Source: Trichostrongylus colubriformis
Taxonomy: Eukaryota > Nematoda > Chromadorea > Rhabditida > Trichostrongylidae
Assembly (NCBI GenBank): GCA_963978905.1
Contig: OZ022256.1
Span: forward strand, 36,628,001 to 36,692,000
Direction: 5' to 3'
Length of the DNA: 64,000 bases
The notes beneath the pieces were generated by a model. It did no database searches and was not told where the DNA came from. It saw only the letters and a program-made list of their open reading frames with translations. Positions within the stretch are counted from its first letter, which is position 1. The number at the start of each line of letters is the position of its first letter. The position numbers and the translations under genes are program-made. Shown one piece after another: positions 35,811 through 46,095 of the stretch.

Positions 35811-36850
35811 ACTGGACTGTACAGAATGAGATTCTTGGTTGTGCTCAGTTTCTTTTGTTAAATAATCGGTTTTTTTACTAATTGCGAACATAAAGGAAAT
35901 GGGAAATAAGGTGAAAGTAAATGAGTAAACAAGAGAAGGAAAGGCGAATGTCGAATAAAGACTAATGCTGCAAGGTTAAATGTATTGCATTTTACTGTGC
36001 AAAACATTTTACTGTTTCCAACATAATCAAGCTTGCACACTTCGCTTAATACTAGAAGGGAACCCAAAAAACTGGGGTATTTACAGTGCAAAAAAGTACT
36101 CTCCTATCCACGATTGGAGTGGTACAATTCACTGCCCTGCAAATCAAGACATATGAAAAGGTGATAATATATAATAGTTAAGGGAGATCCACTAATTGTC
36201 GTGCTGTCATGTCTCACTTGAAATCGTTTTACAACCATCAATTTGTATGCTCAAGTGTATGGTTTCATCTAGGCTTTAGTTGAGGGAGGAAACTAAGGCT
36301 TAGGCTAAAGACCCACGCAAAAAAGCGTCGGACGTCGATCTCCCTCACGACTACATGAGCACTTATAAAAATGTTAGGATACAAAAAAGGATAAAAGGAT
36401 TGAATAATGCAGATACACAGCTAATAATACGTTGAAGCAGAAGGTTGCTCCAGTTTGAAACGGGCGACTCAAGCGCGAACGTCGCGGGGGCGACGCGCAT
36501 CGCGACTTTTGTGTCCTATCTGCTTTTTTTAAGACACCGAAAGGGGACTCTTCTGGCTTACGGTAGAACAGACGTAGTTCGGACGAGTTTAAGTGGCCGC
36601 CATTGCACAAACTCGCCAATTTGACGCCTTGGCATGGTGCCAAGAGGAGATGTTTTATTACAAATTTGTTCTTTCCTTTTATTTTTTCCTTTGTTCATTC
36701 TTATATTGGTTCTAGATGTACTTACATGAATACTAATGTGGTTGGCAATGGCTACTCCGCTGCGCTGGGAGTCAGGTGCTACAACTAACGTTGGCCCGCG
36801 GCTTGTCTCCTTCAGCGGACAACTCGGAAAGTCAGTGTGTTGATGCGAAT
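35811..36850. other. no recognisable gene
   Basis: No supportable feature. The 160-codon minus-strand frame (36558-37040) owes part of its length to the palindrome at 36.9 kb and shows no domain. Confidence 0.5.
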
Positions 36851-36911
36851 ACACACCACAGCTTTTAATTTTTGATAACTGCTGTTTATCGCCGCAGCTC
36901 GCGATGCGAAA

Positions 36912-37052
36912 GTTACTACAAGGATGCTGAGTCATGGGCAAAAGCTTCGGTGCCGGACGGGACTCGAATCCGCACTTCATCCTTGTAGTTGCGGGTTCGA
37001 CTCCCGTCCGGCACCGAAGCTTTTGCCCATGACTCAGCATCCTTGTAGTAAC
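36912..37052. repeat. 141-bp palindrome with tRNA T-arm on each strand
   Basis: GTTACTACAAGGATGCTGAG, TCATGGGCAAAAGCTTCG and GTGCCGG on the left are repeated inverted on the right. Inside lie ACGGGACTCGAATCCGC (36957-36973) and GCGGGTTCGACTCCCGT (36991-37007). The latter is a perfect T-arm with B box GGTTCGACTCC, followed by the acceptor-like CCGGCAC that pairs with GTGCCGG at 36950-36956. The central loop ACTTCATCCTTGTAGTT again contains the sequence of the outer ends. No D-arm or A box is present. A 12-base direct repeat, ACACACCACAGC, occurs at 36851-36862 and 37051-37062. It looks like a tRNA 3' half that was duplicated in inverse orientation. Confidence 0.75.
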
Positions 37053-37062
37053 ACACCACAGC

Positions 37063-37630
37063 GTCGCGCTCTTGAATCCGGGTTTTCTCGCCTATTATCG
37101 CTTCTAAACTTGTGTGTTCGTTACAAAATGCTCATTTCTTTGCCTCTTCCTCTTGTTTTGGACCCCTTCCAGTTCCTTTAAATTTTGTCTCATTAGGAAC
37201 GACATACTACCTGACATATTATACGATCAGGCATGGATACACTGTACCTGAGGATCGGTCCATATGCACCCTTTGGCACTTTCATGGTGTACCATCCCGG
37301 CGCTCGACCCTACTCTTACCACGCCTTTCTAACTATGTATAATGACAAATTAGGAAGCTCAAATGGGTATGGTAGAGGGTGTTCCAGGGGTGCACATCGT
37401 GATGGCACATGATGAAGGTTCAAAAAAGGCACATACGTATGTACCTCATAACTGTTGTACGGATATGGGAAGTTACCCAACGATCAACTGCTCCAACGAG
37501 GTAACTCGACTAGTCTGATTATTGTGAGGTGTGCATTAAAGCAAAACAATGAGACAAGAAAGAGAAAGCATGAAAATAAACAGCAACAGCAATAGCGTGG
37601 AGGTCCCAAAGTAAGCAATTCGTCTAGTGA
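37063..37630. other. no recognisable gene
   Basis: Only short frames without context. Nothing can be supported. Confidence 0.5.
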
Positions 37631-37687
37631 ATGAAACTCTTCGTCGTTATGCTTCTTTCTTTCCATTTAACCAGCACAGCAGAAGAA
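37631..37687 (+). CDS. candidate first exon encoding a signal peptide
   Basis: ATG at 37631 opens MKLFVVMLLSFHLTSTAEE, a textbook secretory signal: Lys near the N-terminus, a hydrophobic core and a small-residue cleavage region (TSTA). The codon after the second Glu is replaced by GTAAGT, a consensus 5' splice site, so the exon would end at 37687 in phase 0. A CTAG just before the ATG could be a trans- or cis-splice acceptor. I could not join it unambiguously to a next exon. The best downstream coding candidates are at 37800-38017 (open but unspliced frame) and 38030-38193. Only 19 codons support it, so it may be chance. Confidence 0.3.
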
Positions 37688-38029
37688 GTAAGTTGCAAAA
37701 AGTGACACTACGACGCAGGCCTCGACTCCCCACCGCCTTGCTTCCATCACTGCACTTGTGGAGCTCTACTTTAGGTGCAACAGAATTTGTAACTGGTGTG
37801 ATATTCGGGCGGTGGAAGTGTGGTCACTGTAGTGCAGGCGTCTAAGGAGACGGTGAGTGGTAGAATTCGCGGAGACACGAATGGCTCAACAAGGCTCTTC
37901 GCCGCCCGGCACAGTCGTGTGGCCGTGCTTCTTCAAAATGTAAATGTATCGCGCCCTCGCTTCTTGCGCGAGACCACCACACTCCACAGATCCCCTGACT
38001 TCAATCGATTTGAGTGATAATTTTCACAG

Positions 38030-38193
38030 GAGACGTGATGTTGCTAACCTAATTAAGCGCAAACGATCCAAGTCCTATACCTTCAGGAGACACGGTGAAA
38101 AGGAGTCAAGGCAAAAGAGGTCAGAGATGGTGGCAAGCTCTTCTGCTCTGAAGCTGGAAAGGACGAGCTATCAGGCCTCGACAAAGCTATCAG
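38030..38193 (+). CDS. candidate internal exon, basic protein, family unknown
   Basis: A TTTTCACAG acceptor ends at 38029 and a TCAG|GTTAGT donor follows 38193. Between them one frame is fully open for 54 codons (RRDVANLIKRKRSKSY, then EKESRQKRSEMVASSSALKL). It is rich in Lys, Arg and Ser and resembles a nuclear-localisation or linker region. The same frame remains open upstream past another possible acceptor (CTCCACAG near 37988), so the exon start is uncertain. A possible last piece after AG at about 38281 gives ELGSAMLRDRGCLPGEG and a stop. The protein family is not recognised. Confidence 0.35.
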
Positions 38194-38605
38194 GTTAGTT
38201 TCGACTATTTCACCGTGGAGGCGAGCTGAACGGTCATGTCGGCAGTTATAGGAGAGGGCAAAGAGAGTGCACGTGGCAGACGAATTGGGATCAGCGATGC
38301 TGAGGGATAGAGGGTGCCTGCCTGGTGAGGGATTGCTCACTTACCACCTGGCATTGCCATAGAACTTTCAGAGTAAAAAGGTGAGAACTGAGATACGATA
38401 GTGCAAGCTACACAGAAAAGGGTAATAGGGCTTGTTCTCCCAGTTCCCTACGGTCAGGTTCAGGGGACTTAGGATAGTGCCATCATGGTTATCCTGCAGT
38501 GCGCGAAAGAAACACTAGGTGAAACTCGCGGTGGCTTCAGGGGAGCTGAAACGACATGATTTTGGAGAGAGGGGGTTCAACTATGGGGAACGGAAGGAAG
38601 TAACA
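38194..38605. other. no recognisable gene apart from a possible terminal exon
   Basis: See the candidate exon ending at 38193. From about 38282 a short frame to a TAG at about 38360 could finish the gene, but its acceptor is weak. Confidence 0.35.
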
Positions 38606-38607
38606 TA

Positions 38608-40181
38608 CAGTGCGTATCAAAAGTATAGACGCACCCCCGAAAATAGCGTAGCTGAGTTTTGTGGGAACTCACGACCAATTTCCCTGTGACTATCGTAATC
38701 AGCATGCTTGAAAACCTAGGTTTACCAGATTTCATGTATATCGGAGAAAAATTGGGCAGAATTTAACATTTGGCTCCCATATGCACTGTATCAAAAATAT
38801 AGACGCACCTTATCATTTATCATCCTAACAAAACAATACAAGCACACTAATAATTAATGGGTCCTCCATGTTTGGAAATAACTTCAAAGACACGGTTTGG
38901 CATCGATTGTACAAGACTGTTCAGGATCTGTGGGTCCATACGGTGCCAAGCCTGAGCGATCGCCACTTTGAGGTCTCCTACACTAGTGAACGTTCTTTCC
39001 TGGCTGTATATCTGCCGGACTAAGACTCCCCAAATGTTCTCTATCGGGTTTAGGTCAGGAGAGCACGCAGGCCAGTTCAAAAGAACTACATTCCGCTCGC
39101 TTAACCACGATTTTGTAGACCGGCTCACATGGATGGAGGCGTTATCCTGCTGGAAAATAAATTCATCCTCGCCCCGATCCGCCAACACAGGTAGCAGGTG
39201 ACGTTCCAGTACATCCTGGTAGTCCGAGGAAGACATGCATGTTGAGACAAAAGCTAACTCAAGCTTCCCTCTTTGGTGGAATCCTCCCCACACCATGACA
39301 CTGCCTCCACCGAAATTGCGTCTGCTTAGTAACCTCTCATCCTTGCGTAGGTCCCTCCATAATAAGCGTAGCCGTCTGGACCATCTAGATTAAACTTTTT
39401 TTCGTCCGAAAATATCACCTGGAAAACAAATTTTGATGAAGGAAGCCTCGTAAAAAAAGACCCTTACCCTTGACCAATCCGTGGCCATGTTCATCTTGGC
39501 GAACTTCAGGCGGGCTTCTTTGTGGGACTGTGTGAGCCGCGGAGCCGAACGGAGACGACATCGCACGATGTTTTTGTTGCGCTTGATGCTTCTCCACACC
39601 GTCATTCTGGAGGCGGCAGTCGGTAAACTGGCTCGAACGTCATTGACACTCACTAGAGAATTGGACACCATTCGACCGATCTGACGTTCTTCTTGAGGAG
39701 ACAGCTTCTTCGGAATGCCAGAACGTCTCTTCTTCCCGTAGGACTCCGGTGAGTGCAAATAACGGTCAACGGCCCTTGAAGAGCGGCGAATTTGGCGAGC
39801 GATTTGACGATTGCTCAGACCCGCTGTGTGCAGGGCGCGGATCTGAGCCTGCTCGACCTCGGGCAAAATTGGACCACGTGGCATTTAAGGTTATTATGCA
39901 GAACACTTATTGCTACTTATTTCTTTTTTGAAACAGCAACTTTTCTTGGCATATGTCCCTCTTTTGTCCTGACTCGTCAGGTGCGTCTATATTTTTGATA
40001 CAGTGCATATGGGAGCCAAATGTTAAATTCTGCCCAATTTTCCTCCGATATACATGAAATCTGGTAAACCTAGGTTTTCAAGCATGCTGAATACGATAGT
40101 CACAGGCAAATTGGTCCTGAGTTCCTACAAAACTCAGTTACGCTATTTTTGGGGGTGCGTCTATATTTTTGATACGCACTG
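38608..40181 (-). mobile_element. nearly intact Tc3-like DNA transposon, 1574 bp
   Basis: The element runs from CAGTGCGTATCAAAAGTATA to its inverted end, with TA at both flanks (38606-38607 and 40182-40183). Inverted repeats are about 202 bp (38608-38809 and 39980-40181) and differ by few bases. Each arm carries a second copy of the terminal motif at its inner edge (38784-38809 and 39980-40005), the two-site layout described for Tc3. A single transposase gene on the minus strand fills the centre. High arm identity and one coding lesion indicate a young insertion. Confidence 0.92.
38847..39884 (-). pseudogene. Tc3-like DDE transposase, one intron, one frameshift
   Basis: Cut-and-paste transposase of the Tc1/mariner superfamily, Tc3 group. 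Exon 1 (39884-39468, 139 codons) starts MPRGPILPEVEQAQIRALHT and holds the paired helix-turn-helix DNA-binding region (LSNRQIARQIRRSSRAVDRY; later a second helix-turn-helix and RLRSAPRLTQSHKEARLKF). A 49-nt intron (39467-39419, GTAAGG to TTTTCCAG) follows DWSR. Exon 2 opens VIFSDEKKFNLDGPDGY with the first catalytic Asp. It then loses one base near 39362, in what should be YYWRDL. After that the frame carries SRRNFGGGSVMVWGGF, FIFQQDNASIHVS (second Asp), SPDLNPIENIWG (Glu) and ends GGPINY. Length and all three catalytic residues are as expected for the family. Only the frameshift breaks it, unless it is a sequencing error. Confidence 0.93.
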
Positions 40182-40618
40182 TATAAACGCTCGCAGATAG
40201 AGTGAAGTCCGGAAGACCTCTCCTCCCATGAACGCTACAAGAGGCTCGCCAAAGCCAAGAACATGGAAATGGATGCCTTGTAGGAAAAGTTAGAACGTAG
40301 AGAGGCAGTTTTTACGTTGATAAAAGCGTTGGGGAAGAGTAAAAGGTTTTTTCTTCTTCATGAAAAAAGCGAGGTTGTTGAAACACCACTTCCCGCATTT
40401 GCATTTGGATCATGGATGTAACTGACGTAAAATAAGAAACGGAACGCGACGTAGACATGCTTCCTCTATGACATGCGAGATTTTTGATGCCGAAACGGTG
40501 TCCTTTCAGCAATTTTGCCATGCACGCAAACGTACGGCAAATGCACCCAAAAACGCTTGTTTGGTGATAATGCCTAACAAGTAGGGGTTAGTCATAGTCT
40601 TTTATGCCTCCTCGTTGA
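40182..40618. other. no recognisable gene
   Basis: Spacer between the Tc3-like element and the foldback element. Nothing recognised. Confidence 0.5.
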
Positions 40619-41058
40619 AGGAATCGTCCACGGAGATCCAGTAATCTCAGTTCCTCTCAATATCATTCTACTAGATACATTACATGAACAGAAACACAAA
40701 AAAGAAAAGTTTTCTTCTCAACACAGAAAATGGAAATAGAAGAACAGCAGCTTGTTTGAATTTTCACCGAGCTACATACATTTGAATAACTGACGGGGGG
40801 ATTAGACCCGTTCTAATTTTCGCACCCACTATAAATTTGCTTCTCAATTTACGTTCCTGTCCACGTGACCGTCGCCTCTTTGCTATTAGAGAGTGTGCAC
40901 CTCCTAGGACGTCCTGCCTTGTTGAACGTCACTCTTTGGGAGTCAACCTCAGCCGAGTTCTTGTTTTTCTTGTGGATTTTTGCATCCGGCTCTTAGTAAT
41001 CGAGTGCAACATAATTATAAGGCTAGCAGAGGAACTCAATTTTCCGTGGATGATTCCT
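40619..41058. mobile_element. foldback element, subfamily 2, ~440 bp
   Basis: The left end AGGAATCGTCCACGGAGAT and the right end (reversed AGGAATCATCCACGGAAAA) are inverted repeats. The flanks are TTGA and CTAA. The interior matches 12015-12463: ATCATTCTACTAGA, GCAGCTTGTTTGAA, TTTCGCACCC, AATTTGCTTCTC, GAACGTCACT and GAGTTCTTGTTTTTC. It is non-coding and its better-preserved ends suggest it is younger than the 12-kb copy. Confidence 0.7.
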
Positions 41059-41559
41059 CTAAGTAACACTACTGCGAGCGATCACAACTGATGATGAAAG
41101 CTGTGTTCTCTAGTTAGCCATTCAAGCAGGCATTCGGGATGTACGGAACTGCCACTGTCCCAGACGGAGCACTGACTTCAGCTCAGCCTGCTCTGAAATT
41201 GCGCGAGATGTAGCACTTTGAGCAAGCACAAGCTGATTTTTCGGTGTGAATAATGCTTCGTGGCGATGGTCGAGATAGCTGTGCCTTGTTCATGCTCTCG
41301 TTGTGGCACCTTCTTTCTCATCCACACGCTATAATCGACACAAAGAAAGGATTATTGAGTTTAGATGAAGGTTGCGGTGCTGCAGACTGCACCTCAACCA
41401 GTGCGCGGCCCTACTTCATCTACTTAACATGAGCGGGAGTGGGCTTTGGATCAAGTGAAACAATTTTGCATGAAGCGGACTCCGCATTGAGTTAAAAGTG
41501 GAGGATCCACTCTGACCTCAAAGCGGAAACGAAGTCCTCACCCATTGCCTCCATCATAC
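41059..41559. other. no recognisable gene
   Basis: Nothing supportable. It may contain further eroded retroelement sequence upstream or downstream of the reverse transcriptase relic. Confidence 0.4.
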
Positions 41560-42070
41560 GCAGAACAGAGACCAGTCATTCATCGAGATCAGAATGATAG
41601 CCGATTTCTGCCCTGATTTGAAGGCAACGGAAAGGTGCCAATGAGGAGAGCTGAGCTGGCAATGATGAACGAAAACGCCAATTTTTCTTTTCCTAGTGTC
41701 AGACCCGCGCCTTCGTGGGGTCGGCTGTTCTTGTCAGACTTCGCTTTGTCCCTACTCAAGGCATTCTCCGCCATGGTCTTCCTTCGGTGAGATCGCTCTT
41801 TATAACATCCCTGGACCTCTTCTTTGGCATGAACCGAGCTCCTCCTGGGAAACAGGGATGAGCTCTTTAGCCTTGAATCGACCTGCCTTTATGGCATACG
41901 CTGTCAATTTGATCCATCGGTAGTGGGAGCAGCATTGCATCATATTTCTGCTTGATGATGGGGACGATCGTACTAGTCTCCAGCCAACTGGAATCCTCCT
42001 TCAGAGGTTACGGTGTTGAAAAATCAAGTCAGCTACTACGTCCCGCATACCATGTGCAGGCCAATTATCA
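41560..42070 (-). pseudogene. non-LTR retrotransposon reverse transcriptase relic (RTE-like)
   Basis: On the minus strand, frames split by indels give the order expected in the palm of an RTE-type reverse transcriptase. A region ending VADLIFQHRNL comes first, then W-ETSTIVPIIKQKYDAM (near 41978-41936). CSHYRWIKLTAYAIK (41933-41889) is the counterpart of the W-STTVPIWKGKGD-xx-CSNYRPI-LL-TMKI block of that group. Next come AKELIPVSQEELG and, in another frame, RFMPKKRSRDVI, matching the QCGF-TTDAI part. The catalytic YADD box and the endonuclease are not visible. At least three frame changes and several stops mark it as dead. Clade assignment is from remembered motif order only. Confidence 0.55.
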
Positions 42071-45000
42071 AGAGATGATCTGTGGCGAAAACTCGTGTTA
42101 AGAAACGCGCATTTGGAACCTCATCGCGCCTCATTCCGAGGGGGGACGGTCGATTCTATCGTCACGCCCAATGCGTCGCGTTGCGCACGCAGCGCGCGGC
42201 CAGTTGCGCAGCACATGACGACGGAGAGCCTAAGCATTGAGTGTTTCGAATGTCGTTTTGAGACGAAAAAGGTTCCTTTGTACCATTCAGTATAACAGCA
42301 ACGAGTAGCACGACAGTTTTCCAAGCCAAATACTTCGCCCACTGTTGGAGGTTGATGTCAGTTTCCTTTGTAGTACATTCGCCATTTTGCCATTTCGAGA
42401 CCTATACAGAAGCCATGAACAAGACAGAAGTGGGCAAAAACTACGAAAGAACACATATTGTTAGCAGTTGCTTGGGCAGACGCTTTCAACGGGAGAGCCT
42501 ATTCGTCTTCATAATAAGACAATACTTGACTAAATACTATGTTCTGAGAAAACATTATTATCTATTGATCAATAGTGATTCCCCAGGACTGTCCTCCTTT
42601 ACGATTCAGAGCTTGTTTCCTGGCATCCTGGCCAAGGAGTGCGACAACGCACGCCCCGCCCACTGTCGCGGCATCGCGGTCCGGGTCAGGATAGAAGCGG
42701 CCCACTACTGCAACTACTGCTCAGCGACTAGTGATCCACGGAAAAGGGGAAAGAGTGAGAAAAGAGTTGATTCTGCAATTTCGGTCCTTTCATCAGTTCC
42801 TTTTCAGTTGTTGCACTACTATGCACCTCGACTTTCATATTCCACAATCGGCCAAAATTACCCCTTTCGGCGTCGTTAACACTTTAGCAGGTCTCCTGGG
42901 GATGAAGGATCTGGTTAGCAAGCACGTGGAAAACTCGGACTTTTTGCAGCTCGGACAATGTAACGGAAACCCACTCTATTTTCTTGTATAAGACGACCCC
43001 ACCAACAGTCAGATAACAGTTAAGCTCCCTGGGATTCTTAACTCGGTTCGGAGGATCACGTGTGAGTCAGTTATTACAGTGATGGAGCATTAAGCCAAGC
43101 AGTCAGCTTTGTGTAGATAGTTGATCTCTAGCGACGAATGAGAATCTTCTAGACCCCTGTAGATTATCAACGGAATAATGATTAGGAATCTCAAGAGTGT
43201 GATGACACGAAAATTGTTTGTCCAATGAGAAGAAGAAAAAGAGAGAAATATGAACAAAAATCACCTGAGTGATTTCCCACTCCTAGACTTCCTCGTTAGC
43301 GCTTACGCCTCACAATTCATTGCATATTTGCGAGCATTGAGCGTGAGAGCAGCCGAAGAAGAATCTGTTCGGCATATTTTTCATGCATACGTCTGCTTTC
43401 TCAGAGAAATCTGGAAGTTATCAAGCATCAGTGGGACAGAAAGCGTTTTTTCTCAAATATTTGACCGAGGAACCTTACACACATTACTGAGAGTTCATCG
43501 AGAAAGAACGACTCGAACTCTGTGCTCTGCACCTGTTGGCTATCTAGTCAGCACAGTAGGAACAGAAGGACGAACAAAAACTGTCTCCAGCTAGGTACTG
43601 AGGCAGGAGACCTCTGCGCGCGGGTTCAAAATCGAGTTCAAAACGTCGACACACATAAAATGCTAAAGAAATTGACTTCTACTACCGCCATTGCCAGCTT
43701 TCGTTTTTTATCGGCGTTTTGCTGCTCATTTCTCATAATAGTTCAATGCCAACTACTTCCTCATGAGCAAACTGGAAGATTGCTCCTTCCCTGTAAGCAA
43801 TACAGGCTTGAAGTTTTGAGGAACAACAGTGATCAACTGGGACGTTTCGCAGGCAGCCACTAATCGAAGCTGTTTTGAGCATCCCTTATTTCGCAGAAAG
43901 TAGTGCTGCATAATCGACGCTCAGGTATAATGTGTCACTATGTCGTGTATCCATTATGTTCAGGAAAGGACCTGCGGTACGACTTTTTTCGAAAAAAAAC
44001 AGTAGCATCCATTCATTGCTCAAAGCTTGGTGTCATTGAAGATTTGTTCCAAGGTGATGGATGGCGTTCATCAACTTTGAAATAATTGTAAACAAAACTT
44101 TGAACATGGCAGAATCCACTGCTGAATTTTTGTTTGAAATGGGGAGGATAGAAAGAAGAAAAACAAGTTCAGAAGGATGTGCGACAACACCTGCACGGAT
44201 TTATCTGAGTCGTTGAGGCATGAACGCCGCTCATGTTTCATTCATGTGGTGCTTCTTACGACTGAGATTCCTCAGCTCGTGCTCTTCCTCTCCGACATGC
44301 ATCATTTTCACACGATGACATGCCTAATAGCCGAGTAACGTGGGGGCGCTCTGTGGCTTACTTGTCTGTCGAACAAAGTGGCTCGACAGACTAGTAAGCT
44401 GGATCTACTATGGACATACGATGTCACACTGCTCTAGTGCATTCTCATTCTGAGATAAACAAGATGAAATGTCTTGAAGAGAATGGAAACTGAAAAATGC
44501 ATAAGATATTTGTGCGATCGTCTGACAATGCGACCACACGATAGGGATACGTAAAGGCCAAACATGAACTACGAAATATAATGTATATGTTAGTAGTAGG
44601 CCAAGAATAGATACGCTACAACAATAGCAATTTTCTCATAGAAATGGTCAATTAAAAAACGAGCAGCTACCAGAAGCGTCGAATTCATCGAATTTTCAGC
44701 CATTTCATCCATTATTAGCTATACTGGTCGGGTACGAGGATGCAAAATGTGCTGGAATTAAATGAGAAGCAAAGACGAAAACATTCATTATATGAGGGGT
44801 GGAAGATGACAAACATGAGTCTCTGGCGATATTCAGCTCAAATTTCGCGCTCAGTGGTATCTGTTGGAATTTACAGGGGGGAAACCTTTTTGAGGAGATC
44901 CCTGTATGAGTTCACATGAGTTGTATACACTTCAAGTAAACAATCCTCGAGCTTTGTGCTCTTCCCGCCTTCCTCACACCCACTAGCGTTCTTTTCCTAT

Positions 45001-45837
45001 TCTCTAATCGAATAGTTAGGAATGACAGAACTGCAGTGGTTCCAAGCCCTCACTGCGAGTGCAGATCACTGTAACTCTTTACTGTACCTATGACCGAATG
45101 AGAGTATCAGGGTCTTTGCAGTGGAGAGGGATGTCGATTCTGGCGGAACATCATTAGAAATCAAGACTCCATTAGGCGTACTGAGGGGAAATAGAACTGA
45201 AAAAGCATGTTCTCTGTTAATGGTTGAGCGACATTCAAAGAGACAATCTATGGCTTAGCATGTGTTGAAAGACGCACTCTGGTAAATTTGTCGCGGCCTC
45301 CATTGCATGTGCTTCGGTCCTAAAACTACTGATGGCCGAAAACCCGTGGAGGGCGGTGGGGCAACACCGGATTAGTTGGCTTGTGTCTGCATTATCCCTT
45401 TAGGTAATGCAAAGGGAATAAAAGCATTCTCGAAAAGGTTATTACCGGAAAATGGCTATATTTCTCGGGTCTTTGACCGCTCCGATCCGTTCTTCACTTG
45501 CCTTTGCACTGGTTAGCATCTGTAGGTTCGTACTCCGCAATCGGCAAAATTATCGTGTCCCAAGGAGGACCACGATTTCGAGGAGATACTTGATATGCCA
45601 AACCACAAAGCTTTCAGAGGTAATGTGCTGCTATGTCTAAAATGCCGCACATAATGTTCCGAGAACAGAAATGACCTGCATGAGGTGTGTATAAATACAT
45701 TGTCACGGATATTAAGTCGGACGGTAAATGAATGTGTTATTGCCAAAAAACATGAAGTGTTTCCAAAAGGAAAAAAAGTCGATGAGTGGTAGATGAATGG
45801 TTCAAACTGATAAAGTTTTTCAGCGTAAATCAGTCCC
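42071..45837. other. no recognised gene; several unexplained open frames
   Basis: The longest plus frame (42352-42879, 175 codons) and two overlapping ones (43250-43594, 43522-43863) show no known domain. Within the last, MLKKLTSTTAIASFRF at about 43660 begins a hydrophobic stretch (FLSAFCCSFLIIV) like a signal anchor. It has no splice or promoter support. I treat these as unproven. Confidence 0.35.
44356..44399. repeat. 17-bp hairpin
   Basis: GCTTACTTGTCTGTCGA (44356-44372) and TCGACAGACTAGTAAGC (44383-44399) pair with one mismatch around a 10-nt loop. It is isolated. Confidence 0.8.
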
Positions 45838-46095
45838 TTCCTGGAATGCGCCGCACATTCTGGTTCCATTCAGAATCGTGGTGGCTGGTGAATGTGATGT
45901 GGCCTGTACAATGACTTGCGGTGGCCAGCCGATGTACAAATCAGTGCTTTTATCCTCCCAGACGAGTCTGGTACCAATTTACCGACCCCGGAGGGATGGA
46001 AGGCTTGGCTGGCCTGGGCGGGCATTGATGCGGGATTTGATCCCCGCACCATGAGAGTGGGGTGCGCGCCACCTGTCACTACACCACCGCCAAGA
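45838..46095 (-). mobile_element. tRNA-derived SINE, fullest copy, ~258 bp
   Basis: On the minus strand the head reads GGCGGTGGTGTAGTGACAGG with an A-box-like TGGTGTAGTGA (46076-46086) and B-box-like GGATCAAATCC (46033-46043), each one base off consensus. The body (GCCCGCCCAGGCCAGCCAAG, then CTTCCATCCCTCC, GGTACCAGACTCGTCTGGGA and GTACATCGGCTGGCC) is shared with 29765-29983. The 3' end is near GCGGCGCATTCCAGGAAGG. The order head, body and short tail is the layout of tRNA-derived SINEs moved by a partner LINE. No clear poly-A or flanking duplication is seen. Confidence 0.75.

Noticed and set aside
35435..35881. 148-codon plus-strand frame as a gene
   Set aside because: It overlaps the tRNA-like relic and the GC-rich hairpin and shows no domain.
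36558..37040. 160-codon minus-strand frame as a gene
   Set aside because: Its N-terminal part is produced by the tRNA-arm palindrome, which gives the same peptide start on both strands. The rest has no domain.
42352..42879. Longest uninterrupted open frame (175 codons, plus strand) as a gene
   Set aside because: No recognisable domain, no splice or poly(A) context, mixed composition. In 64 kb an open frame of this length can arise by chance.
43660..43863. Small secreted or membrane protein starting MLKKLTSTTAIASFRF
   Set aside because: The hydrophobic stretch is suggestive, but there is no acceptor, donor, promoter or family support.
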